The notes: generated by a model not told the origin, from the sequence alone. Positions 37,058-46,815 are shown, numbered from the stretch's first letter. The stretch is 64,000 nt of DNA from Vibrio rotiferianus CAIM 577 = LMG 21460 (GCF_002741985.1 NZ_APHW01000108.1:186001-250000); one strand, 5' to 3'. Program-made: numbers and translations.

Positions 37058-39745
37058 CTAAGAATGCGTATCTATCGATTCCGCATCGAGAATATAACTA
37101 GCCCAGAGGTAAAGCGCCCTCGAAGTCTTACTTCTGTATACCTGACTGTTCAATCCATCCAGCACTGAATTTATGTGGTCTTTAAAATTGCGTGATTGGA
37201 TATTTCCGTCCCCTTTAAGAACATCATACCCTACATTAATTTTCTCCATCTTTTTAGCACATGAAGCGATAATCTTCTTACGTCCTGCTGCATCCGCTAA
37301 TTGAGCGCTTTCGCCAACTTCAGTCAATCTAATTGCCGTCGTATTGTATGTAAGTAGCCCAAGAGACTTACAATCATAAAGAAGCTTCTGCTCTTTCTTG
37401 GATTTATCCAACTGATAGTCATTATTAATTGTGACAATGAACTTTTCTACATCATTTGGATACATCTGAGGTGTATACGATATTGCGTTTTTAGCACGCC
37501 TTAACATAGATGCGCTAATATTTGGCAGCGATAAATCTGCAAAATCAAGCCATCCTAAAAAGGTTTGACCATACGTTTCTAACGTTTTAGGAGCAAAGTT
37601 GGTAGATTGGATTTTACTATCTATTATTTTTGAAAGATCTGACAGGACGATTTCACGGCCTTGGATTTTTTTCAACTCAAGAGTGAATGAATGCTTCTGT
37701 AACTTGTCATGTACATAATCTTTAAAAAATTCTTTGTTGATATCAGACTCATCGACTTTGACCGAATAGACACTATCTTTGTAATTTACTAGACCAAGGC
37801 TTCTTAGTTCTCTCAACTTATTGAGTACACTACCTTCTCCTTCAGCACTACCACTATGATTCATGAACTCATTGAGAGTTAAGTGATTACCGTTATTAAA
37901 TACCAAAAATGACTCACAAACCGAATTAACAGGCTGTCTTATCAGGTAGGTTTCACCGATTGGAGGGATTTCATCTAGAACGAGATAGTCTCTAAATATA
38001 TCCCAGTAAATGTTATACTTAGTGCCACTCTTAATAACAAAACGCTTGTGAATTAAACGCTGAACAGTTTCACTTTTAACAACCTCATCTAACTCTGTAA
38101 TATCTAGAGCATTGTCATCAAATGCTCGCTTAGCAATATAACGCAATGATGAAACGTCATCTGGGTTAGTTAGCTCTTCTAAGTCAGCGGTAAACAGACT
38201 CTCTACTTGAAAATCCTGATCATAGAGATCTTCAATACTTAGGCCTTGCAATGCCTTCTTTTTAATATGAATACACAGTTTTTTTACTAACCACGGGTAA
38301 CCCTGTGAGTTGTCAACAATCTTTCTTACAAAGTCTATATCAAATTTTTCTGACAAATCTTTTTCGAGTTGCTTAATAATTGACTTACTCTCAGAACTAT
38401 CAAATTCATCTAAAGTTATTTGGAATGCATGGTCTTTTGACTGCTGCCAAAGATGATAAGCTTCATTTTCGATAGGAATGTTAACTTCTGACTTCCAAGA
38501 AAATCCAAGGACGATGCTAGACTTTGCGTTATTAACATCCAGCAAAAACTTATAAAAGCTCTTGAATACTCCATCCTTTCTAAACACGTCTTCAAACTGA
38601 TCAAATACGATAATCAGTGTTTTAGATTCTTGTTCAAGATAAGTCACTAGTTGCTGAGAGAGTTGATCTCCCATGATGTTATATGTAGAAGGTACTTTAA
38701 CGTCTGAAAACTTACTAGGGATAAACTTACTGTCTATCGCTTTCTTAATAAGTAATTCATAAGCCAACGGTAAGAAGTTACTTGAGTTTGCACTTCGAGA
38801 GTCAATCACCGCTGTCAGAAGCTTGTTTTTATAATGCTTATTCCTACTTCTATCTCTCAAATCACTCATGAGAGAGCTTTTACCCCAACCTGATTTCCCA
38901 TCGATATAGAATACTCGCTTGTCTGTCGTGCGAGTTCTAACATCGTTAAGAAAGCCAAAAATTTTATCTTTTTGTCTTTTTCTCCCTACGAAGAACTTTA
39001 ATGCTGCTGGTTTATAGTCATCCCAGCTATCTGAGCTTTGAATTTCAGTGACAGACTCAATATCAAAATTAACTGATGCATTTACATCATTTGCTTTATC
39101 TTTAGAGTCAAACGCATAAAAATCGAGAGACTCAATATCTTCGATGTAACCCTGTATCTCTTCAATAACCTTGGTTTCTGTAATAGGGTTTAGATCTTTA
39201 CCGTGAAGTATAGAAAAGTGTGTTGGAACTGTCCCTGAAGACAGTATGGGAATCCAATAAACTCCTTTGTAGCTATACAATAAAACAAGCTTAGACACAT
39301 CTAGCGGGGTATCCCCCAGCGAGAACTCCTTCACAGAACCTGATGCAACGAGTAATTCAATAACTTTTTCAGCATTCCAAAAGTAGATATTCTTATATCT
39401 ATCATCTTCTTTTAGTTCTTTAATCAGACCGCCAACCTGTCTTTCGAAATCTCTGGTGTATAAGAAATAACCGTAGTCAAAGTTGTCAAAAGTTACGCCA
39501 AAGACAAACTTCTTAATTTCATCACTGCTCAGGTTCTGCTTAGCCTTGCATTCCACCAAACAACGCTCGTTTGAACGATCCATATGCTCACAATGGAGGT
39601 CAAACTCACGCCCTGTAAATTGAATGTTCCCCGAAACCTTATACCTTTGAGTTGAAAAAATAGAATTCGTGAGCTTTTCAAAAAAGCTTCCACGTTGATG
39701 CCCTTTGTTCTCTTCTGAAGGCCAAATCACAACTTCTTTAAGCAT
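37058..39745 (-). CDS. Mrr-like nuclease / STAND-type ATPase fusion
   Basis: 895 residues. Residues ~15-130 resemble an Mrr/PD-(D/E)XK nuclease: GREFDLHC (Asp49) and CLVECKAK (Glu65-x-Lys67), after the family-like GSFFEKLTNSIF. A linker follows, then an ATPase beginning FVGRKRQKDKIFGFL with Walker A GKSGWGKS (283-290), Walker B LIIVFDQFED (377-386) and GYPWLVKKLC, typical of STAND NTPases. The C-terminal ~350 residues appear to contain winged-helix-like repeats (for example NKLRELRSLGLVNYKDSVYS). This order, effector nuclease then signal-transducing ATPase then sensor, is that of antiphage STAND proteins; the sensor matches no family I know. Probably a single-gene defence system (inference). 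Confidence 0.72.
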   Translation of the reverse strand: MLKEVVIWPSEENKGHQRGSFFEKLTNSIFSTQRYKVSGNIQFTGREFDLHCEHMDRSNERCLVECKAKQNLSSDEIKKFVFGVTFDNFDYGYFLYTRDFERQVGGLIKELKEDDRYKNIYFWNAEKVIELLVASGSVKEFSLGDTPLDVSKLVLLYSYKGVYWIPILSSGTVPTHFSILHGKDLNPITETKVIEEIQGYIEDIESLDFYAFDSKDKANDVNASVNFDIESVTEIQSSDSWDDYKPAALKFFVGRKRQKDKIFGFLNDVRTRTTDKRVFYIDGKSGWGKSSLMSDLRDRSRNKHYKNKLLTAVIDSRSANSSNFLPLAYELLIKKAIDSKFIPSKFSDVKVPSTYNIMGDQLSQQLVTYLEQESKTLIIVFDQFEDVFRKDGVFKSFYKFLLDVNNAKSSIVLGFSWKSEVNIPIENEAYHLWQQSKDHAFQITLDEFDSSESKSIIKQLEKDLSEKFDIDFVRKIVDNSQGYPWLVKKLCIHIKKKALQGLSIEDLYDQDFQVESLFTADLEELTNPDDVSSLRYIAKRAFDDNALDITELDEVVKSETVQRLIHKRFVIKSGTKYNIYWDIFRDYLVLDEIPPIGETYLIRQPVNSVCESFLVFNNGNHLTLNEFMNHSGSAEGEGSVLNKLRELRSLGLVNYKDSVYSVKVDESDINKEFFKDYVHDKLQKHSFTLELKKIQGREIVLSDLSKIIDSKIQSTNFAPKTLETYGQTFLGWLDFADLSLPNISASMLRRAKNAISYTPQMYPNDVEKFIVTINNDYQLDKSKKEQKLLYDCKSLGLLTYNTTAIRLTEVGESAQLADAAGRKKIIASCAKKMEKINVGYDVLKGDGNIQSRNFKDHINSVLDGLNSQVYRSKTSRALYLWASYILDAESIDTHS

Positions 39746-39996
39746 GAATCACTCTAATGTTAGTCTCTGTAAGTCTTTATATTAACAGAGTTTATGATAG
39801 CTAAGCATTAGATTTTGAATCTCTGAGTTAAGCGTGTGACAAAGAATCCATTCTGCTCAATAGCCCACTCTCTAATATATTTCGGATAACTTTTGATAAG
39901 GCACACTCGCTTTAACAGAATATGAACAACCATTATTCTGAATGATAATGGGGCAGATCTGAGCTAGCCAGATCAGCTACCCCATCCCAGACAGAG

Positions 39997-41079
39997 CTAA
40001 GCAACACAAATGCCGTACTTCGGAAGTACATCCCTGATAATCGTTAGCCTGTAGGTTTTCAGTGCATCATGAAAAAGCTTCCAGTCTGAATTTAAGAACG
40101 AGTCTTTATATTTATACGTAACTAAATCAGCAGATTGAGGTGATGCTATAGCTTTACCCCTAGCAATTTCTTTCCAGCTATCTTTCCCAATAACCTCAAA
40201 AGTTAGCTCTACAGCAGGAAAACCAAACTCTCCAAGAGAAATGAGTCTCAGCCATTCCTTATGACGGTCTTCACCATCTTCATGCTGAATGCTTTGAAAT
40301 GCGGACTTCAAAATGAGTTTTTTGTCATCGGGTAAATCATCTTGAGCGTCAATATCCATGCTTTGATCTTCATTGATAAAGCATTTAATTGCCTTGTACA
40401 TTTGATTCGCAGCACTCATGAAATCCTCGGTATTGTTTCTTATTATCTTATCGCCATTACCGTTAATATAGCTCCACTCGGCATAAGGACGATCAGGGAA
40501 AGAAAGTGCGGGGCCGTGACCCAATGGTGAAATTGTAGAGATGCTCCAGTTAAAAATATTGTCTTTTACTCTAGCCAATAAACCACTATCTGAATTTGAT
40601 TCTATATCTTCTACCTCGTTAATCTTATGACTTACGCCTGCGAAGCCCTGATGAGCAAACGTATCAGCGTAAACATGCATTGCAATACCCATCATGTGTA
40701 ACCCAAAAGAAGAATTCCTATGTGCAGCAACTGCTTTTAGCATATCCCGTGCTACTGGGCTGTCAGGAGTACAAACCAAACGCTGAATAAAACCACCCTC
40801 TGGAATAGTGTCATAGTGCTCACCTTGATTTCCAGGAAGGAAGTGAAAAGGTATCCATGCTAGATGGTTGGCAAGCTCATTACCATTTCGATAATCGAGC
40901 ATTTTATGAGCGGAAGAAATACGATTAAACATCGCCCCGTTGTCAAACCGAACTGGATCCGAATTGGTTGCTTCATCAACGTATTGAGCACAGTAAGCTA
41001 ACTTTTCTGCATCGTTATGTGCCATTCCAGCGTATCTAGCAACAACATAAGTTAGTGAATGGTGTCCATCTATTTGCAT
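39997..41079 (-). CDS. DUF6765-like protein, putative metal-dependent hydrolase
   Basis: 360 residues. The N-terminus reads DGHHSLTYVVARYAGM then AEKLAYCAQYVDEAT, and a second cluster is MHVYADTFAHQGFAGVSHK. The spaced His/Asp residues resemble the metal site of zinc-dependent phospholipase C-like proteins, and I recall this layout as DUF6765. No signal peptide. Reaction unknown. It lies 251 bases upstream of, and on the same strand as, the nuclease/ATPase gene, so it could belong to the same island or be unrelated cargo. Confidence 0.6.
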   Translation of the reverse strand: MQIDGHHSLTYVVARYAGMAHNDAEKLAYCAQYVDEATNSDPVRFDNGAMFNRISSAHKMLDYRNGNELANHLAWIPFHFLPGNQGEHYDTIPEGGFIQRLVCTPDSPVARDMLKAVAAHRNSSFGLHMMGIAMHVYADTFAHQGFAGVSHKINEVEDIESNSDSGLLARVKDNIFNWSISTISPLGHGPALSFPDRPYAEWSYINGNGDKIIRNNTEDFMSAANQMYKAIKCFINEDQSMDIDAQDDLPDDKKLILKSAFQSIQHEDGEDRHKEWLRLISLGEFGFPAVELTFEVIGKDSWKEIARGKAIASPQSADLVTYKYKDSFLNSDWKLFHDALKTYRLTIIRDVLPKYGICVA

Positions 41080-41723
41080 TTGCGCATCTCCTATTGAACA
41101 TTATTCGTTCAATATAAACCCTTATAAAATCGAAATATTCTATCTAGGTTGGAGTTTGGTAAATTTAGTCTTGATGTATTTACCAGTCCTAGTACTCCGT
41201 CAGCAGGGTTGATAGGAGCAGAGCTCAACTTTTGCCAGGTCATTAGCTTTCATGATGCAATTATTGGGTCAGAGGAAGCTTGATTCTATTGAGGTCCGCA
41301 CGTTTTGAACCAAAATTAGCTTTAGAGCGTACATCGTTACTTCATTGCTTTAGGAACATAAACAGAATCGACTCATCATTATCGGTTCGTTTCAGTTTAA
41401 ACACTAACTCCGCAGCACGCTTTCTGAGATTCCTAGTCTCGCTTAGCCTCGCTGGAATGCCCCAACTGGGACACCGAGTGTAATGGTTCAATCATTGCGT
41501 TCGAATTAGAGCTCACACATAACCCCTCCCTCAGCCCCATAAAGTAACCTCTGCATCAGGCAGGTTTCGTTATTAAGCTGATGAGTTAAGCAGGTAATCG
41601 TAATACTCAGAAATATGGGTTATATCAGCTTTCCTGACAAGGTTGTCATTTATACTTCGAGACACAATAAAAACCGAAACTAAGGCCTACTCCTGCTAAG
41701 AGTGACACTAACAAGGCTAATAA
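41080..41723. other. 644-base region with a dispersed repeat and no gene
   Basis: No supported gene. The last 300 bases include repeat copy A (41425-41530), followed by the promoter region of the LysR gene. Confidence 0.5.
41425..41530 (+). repeat. ~105-bp direct repeat, copy A
   Basis: Begins CTGAGATTCCTAGTCTCGCT and ends near CTCACACATAACCCCTCCC. Aligns over ~105 bases with copy B at 44088-44195 at roughly 80% identity in the same orientation, with the core ACACCGAGTGTA identical. The left third has the palindromic ATTCC ... GGAAT form also seen at 27017-27057. Confidence 0.75.
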
Positions 41724-42626
41724 ATGAACAACGACTTACAACACAAAGCTTACCAGATGGTTTTCTTCAACGCTCTGGCCACCTCCGGCAGCCTTACCAA
41801 AGCAGCAGAAAAACTAGGGGTGTCGGTTTCTCATGTGAGCAAGCAAATAACGACCCTCGAAGAAGATCTAAATGTACAGTTGGTAAACCGCAGCACGAGA
41901 AACATGGCATTAACAGCAGAAGGGAAAGAGTATGCTGAGTATTGCGGGAAAATAGTAAACCTTATCCAGACAGCCAACAGCATGATGATAGATTCAAGAG
42001 ACGAGCTATCAGGCAACGTCCGCTTAGCGCTATCATGTTCGTTTGGCACTATTCATATACTGCCTGCGCTGGATAAACTTCAAAAACTCTACCCTTCACT
42101 CACCATAGAAGTAAGCCTGTTAGACTATAAAATCGACATGCTGGAAGAGAATATTGATCTCTGGTTTACCACCTGCAAAGAGATTAACCCTAGCTATGTG
42201 GCGCAACGAATTCAAGATAGCGAGTTCATCTTACTTGCCGCACCGAACTATATTGCGGAGGCAGGGAAACCTAGCCACCCAGCAGATTTGCAATCGCATA
42301 ACTGTGTTACTTACCACAGTAAAAACCGCCGCTATAACCAATGGGGTTTCAGCAAGGAATCAGAACAAATTGAGGTTGAAGTATCCGGTAACTTCCGTGT
42401 AGATAAAGCCGAAGCCGTCCGTGATGCCGTTTTAGCGGGCAGAGGTATCGGTTACATTGCCAGTTATTTGTTAACCGATGAGATAGAGAGTGGAAAACTG
42501 GTTCCTTTACTTACCGACTGGACTCCTACCTTGCAAATGCCAGTTTACGCGGTATACCCGAAGTTTCAGAACCTTCCCAAACGCCTGAAGACCATTATCA
42601 ACTTCATTAAAGAATCGATTAAATAG
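41724..42626 (+). CDS. LysR-family transcriptional regulator
   Basis: 300 residues with the LysR helix-turn-helix at residues ~10-70 (LATSGSLTKAAEKLGVSVSH, then VSKQITTLEEDLNVQLVNRS) and a substrate-binding-like effector domain. It is transcribed in the same direction as the nucleoside phosphorylase gene 251 bases downstream, which it may control. Both lie between the two ~105-bp repeats. Confidence 0.9.
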   Translation: MNNDLQHKAYQMVFFNALATSGSLTKAAEKLGVSVSHVSKQITTLEEDLNVQLVNRSTRNMALTAEGKEYAEYCGKIVNLIQTANSMMIDSRDELSGNVRLALSCSFGTIHILPALDKLQKLYPSLTIEVSLLDYKIDMLEENIDLWFTTCKEINPSYVAQRIQDSEFILLAAPNYIAEAGKPSHPADLQSHNCVTYHSKNRRYNQWGFSKESEQIEVEVSGNFRVDKAEAVRDAVLAGRGIGYIASYLLTDEIESGKLVPLLTDWTPTLQMPVYAVYPKFQNLPKRLKTIINFIKESIK

Positions 42627-42877
42627 CCGTACTACCTTGGGCGGCTTACCAAGTTGATTTCCAAAAGCATAAAGCGTGACGTTATTCTCATATCCAAAAG
42701 ATGCTTTTCTCATACAGAAAAAGTATTTCAAGTAATACCCTGTGGTTCCCTTCCATCATTGAGACTTATAATTTTTAGACATCGACAAATAGGAATAAAT
42801 GGTTGTTAACCACAAGCACCCCCTATTTATCTGACATGAATTTTTCGCGATTAAACAATTAAAAATAAAGGTAAAAT

Positions 42878-43657
42878 ATGTCTGTAGTTAATAAAGATGA
42901 AAGAACAAAAGGTATTAAACAATATCATATCGGCATGGTAGAAGGAGACGTAGCTGAATACGTTTTATTACCCGGCGACCCGTTCAGAACCGATATTATT
43001 GCCCAGTATATGGACGACGCAAAACTGGTTGCCCATAAACGGGAGCATAAGACATACACGGGTTATTACAAAGGTGTGAGAGTGTCGGTAACCTCAACAG
43101 GTATGGGTTGCCCGTCGACAGCCATTGCCGTTGAAGAACTGGCTAATATCGGCGCTAAAGTTTTTATCCGTCTTGGGAGCTGTGCAGCGTTGCAGGATGA
43201 CATAGATATTGGTGATTTGGTCATCACAACCGCAGCGATGAAAAATGAAGGGACATCTAAGTTCTATGTACCGGATAACTTGCCAGCCGTCGCCGATCTG
43301 GAAGTAACATCGGAGCTAATTCGCGTAGCCAAAGAGTTTTCTCACGGTGAAGACTTTAAAGTGCATTGGGGAATCAGCTCTACGGACGATTCGTTCTATG
43401 GTGAGACACCAGAATGGATCCAGAAACTTATCGACTTGAATCTGAAAAATATTGAGATGGAAGCGTCTGCACTCTTCACGGTTTGTCACCGCCGAGGACT
43501 GAAAGGAGCGACCATCTGTGGGGTAGCTGCAAACCATAAACGTGGAGAAAACTTCTGGGGGAAACGAAACATTCCGCTTGAAAAAGCAATTGAGAAAGAA
43601 ACCGAGGTAGCTTTAGAGGCTATATATCGTTTCCATCAAGGGAATATGCGTTTCTAG
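42878..43657 (+). CDS. uridine phosphorylase-like nucleoside phosphorylase
   Basis: 259-residue enzyme of the PNP/UDP phosphorylase family, close in length to Escherichia coli Udp. Motifs: YVLLPGDPFRTDIIAQYMDD, VTSTGMGCPSTAIAVEELA, FIRLGSCAALQDDIDIGD, and NIEMEASALFTVCHRRGLKG, which carries the ribose-binding Glu-Met-Glu. It splits a nucleoside with phosphate into base and ribose-1-phosphate. Pyrimidine specificity is likely but not certain. An accessory copy behind a LysR gene. Confidence 0.85.
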   Translation: MSVVNKDERTKGIKQYHIGMVEGDVAEYVLLPGDPFRTDIIAQYMDDAKLVAHKREHKTYTGYYKGVRVSVTSTGMGCPSTAIAVEELANIGAKVFIRLGSCAALQDDIDIGDLVITTAAMKNEGTSKFYVPDNLPAVADLEVTSELIRVAKEFSHGEDFKVHWGISSTDDSFYGETPEWIQKLIDLNLKNIEMEASALFTVCHRRGLKGATICGVAANHKRGENFWGKRNIPLEKAIEKETEVALEAIYRFHQGNMRF

Positions 43658-43729
43658 GCAACACGGATACTCAGTTTATATCTAATCTTCTGTGTTTACG
43701 GACTAACCAATAATATTGAGGCCATATTC

Positions 43730-43975
43730 ATGAATAATGAAATTATCGGCTATTTGGGTTCCATTGTGATAACCGTGTCATTGCTAATGAACAGCGTTTC
43801 CCATTTACGATATTTGAACTCTCTGGGCTGCGCAATAATGGCGACATACGCTGCGATCATTGGTGCCTACCCTGTTGTTCTGATGAACAGCTTATGCATC
43901 GCCATAAACATTCACCAGATAGTAAAACTCAACAAAAGAAACAAACAGAAAACGGAAGTTACCTCAGGCTGTTAA
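43730..43975 (+). CDS. small inner-membrane protein (YgjV-like)
   Basis: 81 residues with two to three hydrophobic segments (IIGYLGSIVITVSLLMNSVS, then MATYAAIIGAYPVVLMNSLC). The pattern resembles half of a YgjV or SWEET-type transporter, which could work as an oligomer. Located 72 bases after the phosphorylase, probably co-transcribed. A similar small protein occurs at 53954-54208. Confidence 0.6.
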   Translation: MNNEIIGYLGSIVITVSLLMNSVSHLRYLNSLGCAIMATYAAIIGAYPVVLMNSLCIAINIHQIVKLNKRNKQKTEVTSGC

Positions 43976-44087
43976 TTTCTGAAGAGATTCAAAAATAAAA
44001 GTCGTATTCCCGGCATAAGGTTTTACCAGTGCCGGGTAATCACTGTTTTTAAGAGATCATTGCAGCCATTATTTGGTCGCGCACTAC

Positions 44088-44195
44088 CTGAGGTTCCTAG
44101 TCTCGCTTATTCTCGCAGGAATGACCCAACGGAAACACCGAGTGTAGTGGTTCAGATTTTGAGTCCGATTTAGCGCTCACACTTAAACACCTATC
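44088..44195 (+). repeat. ~105-bp direct repeat, copy B
   Basis: Begins CTGAGGTTCCTAGTCTCGCT and ends near CTCACACTTAAACACCTATCCC. Partner of copy A at 41425-41530; the pair frames the LysR, phosphorylase and small membrane protein genes. Confidence 0.75.
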
Positions 44196-44206
44196 CCGAA
44201 AATCGA

Positions 44207-44234
44207 AAAAGGCAAACCTTGTGATTCGCCTTTT
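44207..44234 (-). terminator. terminator of the YcxB-like gene
   Basis: Stem AAAAGGC / GCCTTTT extended by AA/TT, with a T run on the minus strand. Confidence 0.7.
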
Positions 44235-44249
44235 GTTTGATAAAACTTG

Positions 44250-44744
44250 TTAGCTCGCTTTTGATGTAGCGTGCTGCTCTACCATAAACGCGATGACTTC
44301 TTCATTTAAGCAAGATTTGCTGATGTATTGGCGTTGTTTACCAAGATGAAGAATAAAGCCCAAATCGGTTTGTTCTAGTTGGTCGATTTTGTTCCAAGCA
44401 AGGCTGCGATCGATTTTACCGCTTTTGTAGCGCACTCCGTCTGCATTCACTTCAAACACCACTTTGCTGCCACGGCTTGAGCTGATGGTTTGACGCCACA
44501 GCCACCAAGTTCTTTTGAAGTAAACGCTGCACGCTTCAATCACACTCAATACGATAAAGAACCAACCGACATAACCGTTAGGTAGCAGTTCAAACTCCAA
44601 TAAGACCACACCAAAAATTAGAAAGAGCAATCCTTTCAGATACGCATGCGGGAACTTAGTTGGCTGGCTAGTTTGATCATAACACTCAGCAAAGAAAGGC
44701 TTGTCGAGTATGTATTCTGTGGTGAATTCGAAATCTTTAGACAT
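44250..44744 (-). CDS. YcxB-like membrane protein
   Basis: 164 residues: N-terminal cytoplasmic part, two adjacent hydrophobic helices (AYLKGLLFLIFGVVLLEFEL and VGWFFIVLSVIEACSVYF), then a C-terminal domain with FEVNADGVRYKSGKIDRSLAW and LGFILHLGKQRQYISKSCL, the pattern of the YcxB-like domain. Function unknown. Confidence 0.65.
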   Translation of the reverse strand: MSKDFEFTTEYILDKPFFAECYDQTSQPTKFPHAYLKGLLFLIFGVVLLEFELLPNGYVGWFFIVLSVIEACSVYFKRTWWLWRQTISSSRGSKVVFEVNADGVRYKSGKIDRSLAWNKIDQLEQTDLGFILHLGKQRQYISKSCLNEEVIAFMVEQHATSKAS

Positions 44745-44911
44745 GTATAGTTACTTTAAGGTTTCTGTGAATGAGTATTCTAAATTGCGCTCTTGCAACG
44801 GTCGCATTGTAGCGCTTATTGGGGCTTATCTTTAGTCATTTTGATTCTGTTTTGTAAATCAATAATACCGAGTGACTCCAACAGGAAACCTCCCGCCGCT
44901 GGTGAAACACC

Positions 44912-45152
44912 TAATCTGCATCCCAATCATCGGATTTTTGGACAATGAGCTCCACGACGCTAGCAAGCTCTTTGCCTTTTGGGGTTAACCCGTAATTCAC
45001 TGTAACAGGAATGGTGTCTTGCTGTCTTCGCCACACAAATCCATGCTCGGATAACAACTTCAAACGCTCAGTAAGTACTTTGCTGGACACCAACGCTAAC
45101 TGTTTCCGAATTTGACCGAATCGCATCTCTTCTTGTTGCCCGAGCAACCATA
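44912..45152 (-). pseudogene. duplicated 3' end of the HxlR regulator gene
   Basis: 241 bases matching the 3' end of the intact HxlR gene (46817-47057) with no gaps and about 12 differences (~95%). It contains the last 78 codons and a stop, with the frame still open, but lacks the first ~34 codons, including the start and the beginning of the DNA-binding domain. At 45153 the match stops abruptly. It marks the far edge of the block 45153-46816. Confidence 0.92.
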
Positions 45153-45460
45153 TTCATCAATGGCGCAGCGACAGTAAACTCGTGTGGATGCTGTTGTACT
45201 TTGTTAGGACGTTAAACAAAAAAGCTCACCGATCGAGCATGGTTTTCTACCACCAGGCACTTTAGGCACCATTGCACATCCAATTACTTCTAGTCTCTCG
45301 TCATCAACCAAATACTAAACACTTTCCATCAAGGTATGTAATCACCAGTTTATAACGTCGGTGAAAACGTGAATTATCTCCAAATTAATCATACATATCG
45401 TGTTTTCCTGAGGAGTATTAAGTAACGATTCAGCGTATTCGCTTTCATTGAGGTACGGTC
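45153..45460. other. unique sequence at the left edge of the HxlR cargo block
   Basis: 308 bases without a supported gene. The first ~60 bases read on the minus strand as a short protein-like piece ending VQQHPHEFTVAAPLMN, possibly a fragment of another gene. The rest should contain the promoter of the plus-strand gene at 45461. Confidence 0.4.
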
Positions 45461-45994
45461 ATGATCGAAGCATTTTTCATCGCACTTGAGACTTTTTCAT
45501 TATTTTTAGTGTTTGCATTAATTTTTACGATACTTTTAGGCTACCTTTTTTGCGGCAAAGAAGCTAAAGAGTATTCTCCTGAGAGCTATGGTCGTATCAC
45601 TAAAAATGGAAATCCGTTGTGTAATAATGTTGTAATTCTTAAGATTTATTCTTTCAATTATTTCTACAAAGAACGTTGCACTACTAATACAAATGGTGAG
45701 TTTAGATTTAATTCAGTACTGAAAAAAAGAAGAAAAGTTTTCCGCACTTTTGATGGTTTATTCCAAACTGTAATGAAGATCGAAATTATCACTGAGGTTG
45801 ACAACAGAGAAGTGAAGATTTGGGATGGTTCATTTAGGCAATATAAGGTGGGTAAAGTCGAGAGAGTAAACATGTCTAATTTGCAGTGCGAGATAACAGA
45901 TCCACTTAAAAGATATGAGCTTTACTCTTATGGGAATTATGTCCTCACTCAATGCAAATTGACCAAATTTAATAATTACGTTGTTGAAAAGTAA
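45461..45994 (+). CDS. membrane-anchored transthyretin-like (DUF6795-type) protein
   Basis: 177 residues: an N-terminal membrane helix (LFLVFALIFTILLGYLFCG), then a small beta domain with the carboxypeptidase-regulatory/transthyretin pattern GRITKNGNPLCNNVVILKIY and TNTNGEFRFNSV. The C-terminal part (NLQCEITDPLKRYELYSYGN) resembles those of the proteins at 46101 and 52518. The helix would put the domain in the periplasm. GAGG lies seven bases before ATG 45461. AT-rich compared with neighbours. Possibly an immunity protein without its toxin (inference). Confidence 0.65.
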   Translation: MIEAFFIALETFSLFLVFALIFTILLGYLFCGKEAKEYSPESYGRITKNGNPLCNNVVILKIYSFNYFYKERCTTNTNGEFRFNSVLKKRRKVFRTFDGLFQTVMKIEIITEVDNREVKIWDGSFRQYKVGKVERVNMSNLQCEITDPLKRYELYSYGNYVLTQCKLTKFNNYVVEK

Positions 45995-46100
45995 TCACTC
46001 CGTCTTGCACTAAGTTTGGCTAAGGGACTTTGCTTACACCCTCGAGTACTCTTGTAAACCGGATATCGCATGCTCTTCAAAGCATGCTTAAGGTAGCGAG

Positions 46101-46580
46101 CTATAAATCCTCTCTAAGTAATTTTTCTTCATAGCCTTTAAGGCGACATGCACCAAAAACTAAGTGGTTACGTCCATTCGATACGACTCGGTTTTTAAAG
46201 TGATATTCATAAGTGGCGTCACCTAACTCATACTCTAGTTTTTCCAAATTGATTACCACATAATCATGCAAAACTAAGCCCGTATGTGAAGACCATAATA
46301 AAACTTTGTCGCTATTTACTTTTGCCGTAATTTGAATCCCTATTAAATTTTCATTGAGTGAAAGAGGCTTCATCCATTGTCGATGAAAGATAGGTTCAAA
46401 CGTGAACTTCCCTTCTTTATCTGTTATCACTTTCTTTTCATAATAATCATTAAAACCAGCAAGAAGAGTCACTTCAATATTCTTAATAGGTTCTCCATGC
46501 ATTAATATCTCACCCGAAACTTTGGGGCTAACCATTAATTTATAGGGTTTTAAAAAGTTAAACAATTTGCTATTAACCAT
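46101..46580 (-). CDS. transthyretin-like (DUF6795-type) protein, cytoplasmic
   Basis: 159 residues from ATG 46580 (MVNSKLFNFLKPYKLMVSPK); a TTG at 46643 would add 21 residues without a ribosome site. The pattern VSPKVSGEILMHGEPIKNIEV, then TDKEGKFTFEPIF and LEYELGDATYEYHFKNRVV, is that of DUF6795-type proteins as I recall them. No signal peptide, unlike its two relatives in the window. Convergent with the gene at 45461, inside the block bounded by the two HxlR 3' ends. Confidence 0.65.
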   Translation of the reverse strand: MVNSKLFNFLKPYKLMVSPKVSGEILMHGEPIKNIEVTLLAGFNDYYEKKVITDKEGKFTFEPIFHRQWMKPLSLNENLIGIQITAKVNSDKVLLWSSHTGLVLHDYVVINLEKLEYELGDATYEYHFKNRVVSNGRNHLVFGACRLKGYEEKLLREDL

Positions 46581-46815
46581 ATATAGAAACTTACTTGTTA
46601 AATTGGTGGATAAGTACTTTGAGATAGATGCGTGTTCGATCAACCATCTATTATCGAATACACGAGAAAAAACCCATCAAAACCGTTATGATTGTGACTC
46701 TTTTTCAGGGTTAATAGTACAGGTCTATGTTAATTCTCAGTCTCAATCCACAATTAGATGCAATCTACATATCTATTAGTTTCTACAAACAAGTTCTAAG
46801 GGGCTTGGCACGAAA

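Noticed and set aside
41425..44195. Integron attC sites
   Set aside because: The repeats lack paired GTTRRRY / RYYYAAC core sites and no integrase is visible.
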